Origin: Caldifarciminota bacterium
Lineage (GTDB): Bacteria; Hydrothermota; 32-111; QNBC01
Assembly (NCBI GenBank): GCA_015486655.1
Contig: WFRF01000072.1
Location: 1-5,501 of the forward strand
Reading direction: 5' to 3'
Length of the DNA stretch: 5,501 bases
This document shows positions 1 to 4,789 of this stretch, piece after piece; position 1 is the stretch's first letter, and each line of letters begins with the position of its first letter. The translations under genes were made by a program, and so were the position numbers. The notes below the pieces were generated by a model. That model had not been told where the DNA came from. It saw only the letters and a list, made by a program, of their open reading frames with translations, and made no database searches.

Positions 1-278
1 AGGGTTATGTTAAAAATGCGGATATAGTTTTTGCAGCCATTGGAAAAGCAGGCTATTTCAAAGCCTCGAATTTTAAGGAAGGTGCGGTTTATGTTGACAT
101 AGGAATAAATGTCGTAAAGAGAGATGATAAACGTGTGATTGTGGGAGATGTCGAACCGGACAGAGTTGACCATCTCTTTGCATATACTCCTGTTCCTGGC
201 GGTGTGGGTGCTGTAACAAATGCAATTTTACTGAGAAATTATGTCGAATCAAAACGAAGAAAAAATTCTCTCGGTTAG
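1..278 (+). CDS. folD: Bifunctional methylenetetrahydrofolate dehydrogenase/methenyltetrahydrofolate cyclohydrolase, C-terminal part
   Basis: FolD interconverts 5,10-methylene-, 5,10-methenyl- and 10-formyl-tetrahydrofolate in the cytoplasm, using NAD(P). Only the last 91 residues are present: the gene enters from the left edge with two bases of a split codon and stops at TAG 276-278. Full-length FolD is about 280-290 residues, so roughly the final third is seen. The segment holds the end of the Rossmann-like dinucleotide-binding domain (ADIVFAAIGKAGYF, then VYVDIGIN, then VGDV) and the C-terminal signature TPVPGGVG. After that signature most family members continue P-M-T; here it reads A-V-T, a substitution I believe is tolerated in some FolDs. 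The C-terminal helix (NAILLRNYVESKRR) has normal length, so the protein is not truncated at this end. Its last 12 codons share DNA with the start of xseA in another frame. Identification is firm; the regulatory region lies outside the window. Confidence 0.95.
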   Translation, partial: GYVKNADIVFAAIGKAGYFKASNFKEGAVYVDIGINVVKRDDKRVIVGDVEPDRVDHLFAYTPVPGGVGAVTNAILLRNYVESKRRKNSLG

Positions 279-1449
279 TGAAATTAACCGAATTGTTAAG
301 GATATTATAGAGGAAAGTATTCCTCCGGTTTGGGTAGTAGGGGAAATATCCAATTATAAAGCACATGTGTCGGGGCACATATATTTTTCCCTTAAAGATG
401 AAAATGCCCAGATTTCCTGTATAATGTTTAAAAGTTATGCGAAAAATATGCCGGCTAATATGGGAAATGGCATAAAAGTCAGAGTCTTCGGTGAAATAGG
501 CGTGTACGAGAGGGGCGGAGTTTATCAAATTTATGTGAAAGAGGTAAGGGAAGAGGGAAAAGGTGAGTTGCAAATCGCATTTGAGAAGATGAAACGCAAG
601 CTGTTTGATGAGGGGTTGTTTGCAGAAGAGCATAAATTACCCGTCCCGCAATTCCCCATGAAAATCGGTGTTATTACCGCCGTTCAGGCGGCGGCATTGA
701 GAGATATTTTGAATGTCTTTTCAAGAAGAGCCCCCTTTATCAAAATAATTTTACGAAGAGCACAGGTCCAGGGCGACCAGGCTAAGTACGATATAGTAAA
801 AGCCATAGAGGATTTTAACGATTACGGAGAAGTCGATGTGATTATACTTGCGAGAGGCGGGGGTTCCATAGAGGATCTTTGGGCGTTTAACGAGGAGATT
901 GTTGCAAGAGCGATATATAAATCGAAGATACCGATTATTACAGGTGTCGGACATGAGATAGATTTTACGATTGCGGATTTTGTCGCGGATTTGAGAGCCC
1001 CAACGCCCTCGGCGGCGGCTGAAGTTGCCATTAAGAGTAAAACGGAAATAGAGAATGAATTATTCAATTACAAAAAAATAATCGGCAATTCATTCACGGG
1101 GATATTGAATAATTACAACGGAAAATTGTCTTTTTTCAAGGAGAGCTATGCACTGAGGAAGTTTGTGGATATAATAAGGCAGAGAAGAATTGATTTGGAC
1201 AGATACGGCGATTTGATTAGAAAATCGGTTTTGCGACTTCTCAACAACAGATCAAAAGAACTTTTGTATCTCTCGAAAAGGGTGGAGAATAACAACTACA
1301 AAAACATACTTAAAAAGGGATTTGTAATTGCCCGAAGAGACGGGAATGTCATAAAACTGAGGAGGGATGTTAACCTGTATGACAGGTTGATTTTAGAATT
1401 CTATGATGGTAAAATAAGGGGCATTGTCGATAAGAAGATAAAGGAGTGA
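241..1449 (+). CDS. xseA: Exodeoxyribonuclease VII large subunit
   Basis: This is the catalytic subunit of exonuclease VII, which with several XseB copies degrades single-stranded DNA from both ends. The 402 residues read in family order: OB-fold DNA-binding domain at about 8-100 (LSVSEINRIVK, WVVGEISNYK, GHIYFSLKD), catalytic domain at about 120-260, a helical coiled-coil region at about 262-352, and a short C-terminal segment (ILKKGFVIARRDG...). The residues shown to matter for catalysis in E. coli, D155, R205, H238 and D241, are all present at the same numbers, in LRDILN, ARGGGS and GHEIDFT. Two oddities: the usual ITSxTGAAxRDI stretch reads ITAVQAAALRDI, and the coiled-coil region is shorter than in the 456-residue E. 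coli protein. The start is unambiguous: an in-frame TGA lies at 232-234, and no other ATG, GTG or TTG occurs before the OB-fold. Only a weak GAGA (233-236) precedes the ATG, which lies inside folD. Confidence 0.97.
   Translation: MSNQNEEKILSVSEINRIVKDIIEESIPPVWVVGEISNYKAHVSGHIYFSLKDENAQISCIMFKSYAKNMPANMGNGIKVRVFGEIGVYERGGVYQIYVKEVREEGKGELQIAFEKMKRKLFDEGLFAEEHKLPVPQFPMKIGVITAVQAAALRDILNVFSRRAPFIKIILRRAQVQGDQAKYDIVKAIEDFNDYGEVDVIILARGGGSIEDLWAFNEEIVARAIYKSKIPIITGVGHEIDFTIADFVADLRAPTPSAAAEVAIKSKTEIENELFNYKKIIGNSFTGILNNYNGKLSFFKESYALRKFVDIIRQRRIDLDRYGDLIRKSVLRLLNNRSKELLYLSKRVENNNYKNILKKGFVIARRDGNVIKLRRDVNLYDRLILEFYDGKIRGIVDKKIKE
677..691 (+). repeat. Short GC-only inverted repeat inside xseA
   Basis: CCGCC (677-681) and GGCGG (687-691) form a perfect five-base-pair stem around the loop GTTCA. 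The spot is strikingly GC-rich in an AT-rich gene and lies exactly on codons T146-A151, where XseA departs from its usual TSxTGAA consensus. There is no T-tract after it, so it is not a terminator. A stem this short may be chance. Confidence 0.35.
1369..1391 (+). repeat. Inverted repeat / possible mRNA hairpin near the 3' end of xseA
   Basis: AACCTGT (1372-1378) and ACAGGTT (1382-1388) are perfect reverse complements around the three-base loop ATG. In RNA the stem extends outward by U1371-G1389, U1370-A1390 and G1369-U1391, giving up to ten pairs. It lies within xseA codons for the short C-terminal segment (DVNLYDRL), about 60 bases before the xseA stop and the xseB start. The following TTGATTTTAG is not a clean T-run, so a factor-independent terminator is unlikely. 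It could be a processing or stability element, or chance. Confidence 0.45.
1441..1446 (+). promoter_or_regulatory. Ribosome binding site of xseB
   Basis: AAGGAG, the strongest Shine-Dalgarno match in the window, lies in the last codons of xseA and ends five bases before ATG 1452. Its position decides the xseB start: the in-frame GTG at 1446 begins on the last base of this motif, so it cannot be served by it. Confidence 0.85.
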
Positions 1450-1451
1450 TA

Positions 1452-1694
1452 ATGGATAAAGAAAAGTCATTCGAAGAGGCGATTAAGGAACTTGAAGAAA
1501 TCACGGAAAAAATGGAAAAGGGAGAAATCCCTTTGGACGAGTCCATTGAGTTGTATAAAAAGGCGAAGACATTGATTAAATTTTGCGAGGATAAGTTAAG
1601 CAATGTGGAGAAGACAATTAAAGAATTAACGAGGGATGAAGACGGAAATTTTCATATTAAAGAAATAGAGGAGTTAGGTGGAGAAACAGATTAA
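1452..1694 (+). CDS. xseB: Exodeoxyribonuclease VII small subunit
   Basis: This is the accessory subunit of exonuclease VII. Several copies bind the coiled-coil region of XseA and are needed for an active complex. The 80-residue protein is almost entirely helical and shows the family pattern: SFEEAIKELEEITEKMEKGE, then PLDESIELYKKAKTLIKFCE, then KLSNVEKTIKEL, ending in a polar tail. Length is typical (about 70-85 residues). I chose ATG 1452 because AAGGAG sits five bases upstream; a GTG six bases earlier would add only Met-Ile and lacks a usable binding site. The gene follows xseA after just two untranslated bases, the expected partner arrangement, so both subunits are probably made from one message. 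Its last codons overlap the start of the prenyl synthase gene by 17 bases. Identification is firm from sequence pattern and context together. Confidence 0.95.
   Translation: MDKEKSFEEAIKELEEITEKMEKGEIPLDESIELYKKAKTLIKFCEDKLSNVEKTIKELTRDEDGNFHIKEIEELGGETD
1667..1673 (+). promoter_or_regulatory. Ribosome binding site of the prenyl synthase gene
   Basis: AGAGGAG lies inside the 3' end of xseB, four bases before a GTG at 1678. An in-frame TAG immediately precedes that GTG (1675-1677), so no longer reading is possible. This supports GTG as the true start, even though it lies inside xseB. Confidence 0.75.
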
Positions 1695-2502
1695 TTCTGC
1701 TGTAAATAAAATAATTAAAGAGTTGAAAATTGACCGCCGTTTATCGGAAGCTATTTTATATGCCGTAAACAGCGGGGGGAAAAGGGTAAGACCGAAAATT
1801 GCCTGCTTTGTTTACGAGGCGAAAACGGGGAATGTATCCGGGGATATCTTACGCATGGCATCTGCCATAGAAATTATACATACTGCAAGTCTCATACATG
1901 ATGACCTCCCGGGTATAGATAATGATGATTTCAGAAGAAATAATCCGACATTGCACAATAAATACGATGAAGCTACAGCAATATTGGCGGGAGACTTGCT
2001 TTTCACAAAAGGACTTGAAATTCTGTCCGAGAATGAGCGATTGAAAAAAGTAGCAGCCGACGCTCTTGAATCCCTCATTAACGGTGAATTTCTCGATGTG
2101 GAATATGAAAAGAGAGATATAGAATTCCATCAGTGGATGAATATGGTTAAAGGTAAAACGGGGGCACTCATAAAACTTTCATTTGAGACGGGAGCAATTC
2201 TTGCTGATTATACGGCATCCGAGACTGAAAAACTCGGTAAAGCCGGAGAGATGATCGGGATTGCATTCCAGATGACAGACGATCTGTTGGATGTTGTAGG
2301 CGACGAAAAAGAGGTCGGAAAGAAATTAAAAAAGGATTCGGCAGAAGGTAAATGTACTGCTCTTAATTTTTTCACAATTGAAAAATTGAAGATACAAACG
2401 GAAGATTATTTTAAAAATGCGATAAGTATTATTGAAGATATGAACTATGATTTCAATGGTTTGATCAAGTTTTTAAATGCTTTAAAAGAGAGGACGAAAT
2501 GA
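1678..2502 (+). CDS. ispA: Trans-polyprenyl diphosphate synthase (farnesyl/geranylgeranyl diphosphate synthase family)
   Basis: This Mg-dependent cytoplasmic enzyme condenses isopentenyl diphosphate with allylic diphosphates, supplying precursors for quinones, carrier lipids or carotenoids. The 274-residue protein has the family landmarks in order: GGKRVRP (33-39), the first aspartate-rich motif DDLPGID (D75, D76, D81) followed by NDDFRR, KTGALI (160-165), and the second motif FQMTDDLLD (D201, D202, D205). The two-residue insertion in the first motif is the bacterial type. Notably, the residue five before the first aspartate is Ala70 (HTASLIHDD), where bacterial farnesyl synthases normally have tyrosine; a small residue there is linked to longer products. 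Product length is therefore uncertain, and the symbol is given by family and context only. The protein is about 20 residues shorter than most IspA. It starts with GTG (in-frame TAG directly before it), overlaps xseB by 17 bases, and its TGA overlaps the next ATG. Confidence 0.92.
   Translation: MEKQINSAVNKIIKELKIDRRLSEAILYAVNSGGKRVRPKIACFVYEAKTGNVSGDILRMASAIEIIHTASLIHDDLPGIDNDDFRRNNPTLHNKYDEATAILAGDLLFTKGLEILSENERLKKVAADALESLINGEFLDVEYEKRDIEFHQWMNMVKGKTGALIKLSFETGAILADYTASETEKLGKAGEMIGIAFQMTDDLLDVVGDEKEVGKKLKKDSAEGKCTALNFFTIEKLKIQTEDYFKNAISIIEDMNYDFNGLIKFLNALKERTK
2487..2494 (+). promoter_or_regulatory. Ribosome binding site of the PAP2-like gene
   Basis: AGAGAGGA lies four bases before ATG 2499, within the last codons of the prenyl synthase gene. 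Together with the ATGA stop/start overlap, it gives this small gene both its own binding site and coupling to its upstream neighbour. Confidence 0.7.
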
Positions 2503-2924
2503 CAATTCCGGTGGGAATAAAAATTATTTTAGTGGCGTTATTTTCCGGTTTGGTAGCTCAGTTTGCCAAGTTCATTTCCCATTTGATTATGTATCATAAA
2601 ATTGATTTTGTTAAACTATATCAAACAGGAGGGATGCCCAGCGCCCACTCAGCAGGTGTCATGGCACTTTCGACAATGGTCGGGGTTTATAAGGGATTCG
2701 GTTCCATTTTATTTGCCATAACACTCTATTTTTCTCTAATTGTAATGTACGATGCTGCAGGTATCAGGAGATCGGCGGGGCAGCAGGCAAGGGTTTTAAA
2801 TCTCATTATAGAACGGAGAGAGATTAAAGATGTAAGCAAATTAATGGAGCAGTTAGGGCATACGCCTTTTGAGGTTTTAATGGGAACGATATTGGGAATT
2901 TTAATGGCCGGTGTGTTTTTATGA
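2499..2924 (+). CDS. Divergent PAP2-family integral membrane protein (YuiD/DUF212-like), function unknown
   Basis: A small hydrophobic protein of 141 residues, similar in pattern to the divergent PAP2 (acid phosphatase/vanadium haloperoxidase-like) family that includes B. subtilis YuiD. Hydrophobic segments are at about 5-23, 51-66, 68-86 and 124-141. Three family blocks are clear: GGMPSAHSAGVMAL (S48, H50), MYDAAGIRRSAGQQARVLN (D85, R90, R91), and LGHTPFEVLMG (H121, E125). Compared with classical PAP2 phosphatases, PSGH is PSAH, and the last motif has glutamate where HxxxD has aspartate. The histidines are kept, so phosphatase activity is possible, but I know of no demonstrated reaction for this family. 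The gene overlaps the prenyl synthase by ATGA upstream and dxs by ATGA downstream, suggesting a role on prenyl (di)phosphates at the membrane; that part is inference. Confidence 0.88.
   Translation: MTIPVGIKIILVALFSGLVAQFAKFISHLIMYHKIDFVKLYQTGGMPSAHSAGVMALSTMVGVYKGFGSILFAITLYFSLIVMYDAAGIRRSAGQQARVLNLIIERREIKDVSKLMEQLGHTPFEVLMGTILGILMAGVFL
2921..2924 (+). other. ATGA stop/start overlap without a Shine-Dalgarno (translational coupling into dxs)
   Basis: The PAP2-like gene ends with TGA 2922-2924 and dxs starts with ATG 2921-2923. The twenty bases before this ATG hold no AGGAG-like motif; the nearest bases are GGCCGGTGTGTTTTT. Translation of dxs therefore most likely depends on ribosomes that finish the upstream gene and re-start. 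Confidence 0.65.
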
Positions 2925-4789
2925 TAATTGAGAAAATAAATAGTCCCAAAGATTTAAAATCTTTATCCATAGAGGAATTGAAAATACTAGCGGGAGAGAT
3001 TAGAAGTTATATCATTGAAGTTGTTTCGGGAACAGGAGGACATCTGGCTCCCAGTCTCGGAACCGTGGAGCTGACACTTGCACTTCATTATGTCTTTGAC
3101 ACTCCCGATGACAAAATTATCTTTGATGTGGGACATCAGGCATACACACATAAAATAATCACGGGGAGAAGAGAGGCGTTTAAAAACTTAAGAAAATACA
3201 AGGGGTTGAGCGGTTTTACAAACCGTAACGAAAGTGAGTATGATCCGTTCGGTGCAGGGCATGTGGGTACTGCGGTTTCATCGGCATTGGGTTTTGCTGT
3301 TTCCAGGGATATAAAAGGGGAAAAAAGAAAGGTGATCGCCATAGTAGGAGATGGCGGCTTAACAGCAGGAATAAGCTATGAGGGATTGAATAATGCAGGA
3401 TTTTTGAATAGGGATTTCATAGTCGTTTTGAATGATAATAAGATGTCCATTGATAAAAATATAGGCGGTATAGCACGTTATTTGGCTCGGATAACCGCAT
3501 CGAAAGAGTACTATTCGTTTAAGAGCGGTATTTGGAACTTTGTGGACAAAGTAACAAACCATAATGAAAAGGTTATAAAATTTATAAAGAGAGCAAAGGA
3601 AAGCGTAAAAAATCTATTTATCGAATCCCACACAATATTTTTCGAGGAGTTCGGATTCCACTACATGGGCCCTTACAACGGGCATAATTTGGAAGAATTA
3701 ATTGATGTTTTCAGACTTGTTAAAAACTTGAAGGTACCTGTATTCATTCATGTTATTACGGAGAAGGGAAAGGGATACAAAAAAGCCGAGGAGAACCCGA
3801 CGTTATTCCATGGTTTGGGTCCTTTTAACATAGAAAGCGGAAAAATGGACAAACCTGAGAACAGTCGTCCGAAATATACGGCGGTTTTCGCCGAGAAAAT
3901 GTTAGACATAGGCAATAAACACGATGATGTTATCGCCATAACGGCTGCGATGCCTCAGGGGACGGGGCTTGTAAAGTTCAGAGAACAATTTCCGGACAGA
4001 TTCTTTGATGTAGGTATAGCTGAGCAACATGCCGTAACATTTGCAGGAGGGGTTGCCGCTGATGGGATGCATCCCTTTGTAGCCATATATTCCACGTTCT
4101 TACAACGTGCTTTCGATTCCGTTATTCATGATATAGCTTTGCAGAATTTACCCGTGGTTTTTTGCATAGACAGAGCGGGTGTCGTGGGAGAAGACGGACC
4201 TACTCATCACGGGACATTTGATATTGCGTATTTGCGTATTATTCCCAACATTGCTCTTTTGGCTCCCAAGGACGCAAAGGAGTTTGAGGACATGCTTGAT
4301 TTTGCCGCCAATTATTACGAAGGTCCCATTGCAATAAGATATCCCCGTGATGTGATTCCCGAACCGTACGATACGGAGAATAAGATAAGTTTAGGAAAGG
4401 CAGAATGGATTATAAATGAGAAGAATGATACGGTTGTGTTAGCTCTCGGAAGCGGAAACATGATAGCCCGGGAACTGAGAAATAAAAACTCCGTTAAATT
4501 TGATATGGTTAATTTACGCTTTGCAAAGCCGTTGGATAAAAAATTAATTACAGATATTGCAAAAAAATATAAAAACGTTATAGTTATTGAAGAGGGAAAT
4601 GTTATGGGAGGTATCGGAGAAGAGATATTGAAAATATTATACGATGGCGGTTTTATAGGGCATTTTGCAATTATGGGATTTGACGATGTGTTCATAACCT
4701 ACGGTAGCAGAAAGATATTATTGAATATCTCGGGTTTTTCCACCGATAAATTATTGAAAACAATAGATGAATTGAGAGGTAATAAATGA
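2921..4789 (+). CDS. dxs: 1-deoxy-D-xylulose-5-phosphate synthase
   Basis: Dxs condenses pyruvate with glyceraldehyde 3-phosphate, using thiamine diphosphate, to start the MEP isoprenoid pathway; the product also feeds thiamine and pyridoxal synthesis. At 622 residues it is full length. The N-terminal cofactor domain has GGHLAPSLG (H41), DVGHQAYTH (H72), GAGH, and the GDG...LNDN thiamine-diphosphate motif (143-173). The pyrimidine-binding domain has the catalytic glutamate E368 in AEQHA, then Y390, R418, D425 and H429 (DRAGVVGEDGPTHHG) and R476 (RYPR). The later residues match the E. coli active-site set at a constant offset of two. The C-terminal transketolase domain (about 500-615) is intact (NLRFAKPLD, MGGIGEE). 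One local difference: the usual GHSSTSIS reads GHVGTAVS. The start MIIEKINSPKDLK matches the family N-terminus although no Shine-Dalgarno precedes it. It overlaps secA by four bases. Confidence 0.98.
   Translation: MIIEKINSPKDLKSLSIEELKILAGEIRSYIIEVVSGTGGHLAPSLGTVELTLALHYVFDTPDDKIIFDVGHQAYTHKIITGRREAFKNLRKYKGLSGFTNRNESEYDPFGAGHVGTAVSSALGFAVSRDIKGEKRKVIAIVGDGGLTAGISYEGLNNAGFLNRDFIVVLNDNKMSIDKNIGGIARYLARITASKEYYSFKSGIWNFVDKVTNHNEKVIKFIKRAKESVKNLFIESHTIFFEEFGFHYMGPYNGHNLEELIDVFRLVKNLKVPVFIHVITEKGKGYKKAEENPTLFHGLGPFNIESGKMDKPENSRPKYTAVFAEKMLDIGNKHDDVIAITAAMPQGTGLVKFREQFPDRFFDVGIAEQHAVTFAGGVAADGMHPFVAIYSTFLQRAFDSVIHDIALQNLPVVFCIDRAGVVGEDGPTHHGTFDIAYLRIIPNIALLAPKDAKEFEDMLDFAANYYEGPIAIRYPRDVIPEPYDTENKISLGKAEWIINEKNDTVVLALGSGNMIARELRNKNSVKFDMVNLRFAKPLDKKLITDIAKKYKNVIVIEEGNVMGGIGEEILKILYDGGFIGHFAIMGFDDVFITYGSRKILLNISGFSTDKLLKTIDELRGNK
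4774..4780 (+). promoter_or_regulatory. Ribosome binding site of secA
   Basis: GAGAGGT in the last dxs codons ends five bases before ATG 4786. The site, the ATGA overlap with dxs and the family-typical N-terminus all point to the same secA start. No promoter is seen between dxs and secA. Confidence 0.65.

Noticed and set aside
94..122. TTGACA at 94-99 as a -35 element for an internal promoter ahead of xseA
   Set aside because: The matching -10 position reads AAGAGA or TAAAGA, far from TATAAT, and the bases encode the conserved FolD segment VDIGIN.
73..633. 186-codon open frame on the minus strand opposite folD and xseA
   Set aside because: It lies fully opposite two firmly identified genes, is rich in His, Phe and Leu with no recognisable motif, and is explained by the codon composition of the plus strand.
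1369..1400. Hairpin near the xseA end as an intrinsic terminator
   Set aside because: The stem is not GC-rich and is followed by TTGATTTTAG rather than a T-run; xseB with a strong ribosome site follows immediately.
1446..1451. GTG at 1446 as the xseB start, adding Met-Ile
   Set aside because: The AAGGAG motif at 1441-1446 overlaps this codon and is correctly spaced for ATG 1452, which also gives the typical family N-terminus.
2563..2591. TTGCCA followed about 16 bases later by GATTAT, promoter-like
   Set aside because: Both boxes are imperfect, the match is of the kind expected by chance in AT-rich coding DNA, and it lies inside the PAP2-like gene.
4093..4109. Inverted repeat CACGTT-CTTAC-AACGTG inside dxs
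   Set aside because: Only six pairs, within the conserved STFLQRAF coding segment, with no T-run or boundary nearby; expected by chance in a window this size.
4315..4695. 126-codon minus-strand open frame opposite the dxs C-terminal domain
   Set aside because: Entirely within dxs on the other strand, with no protein features of its own; a composition artefact.
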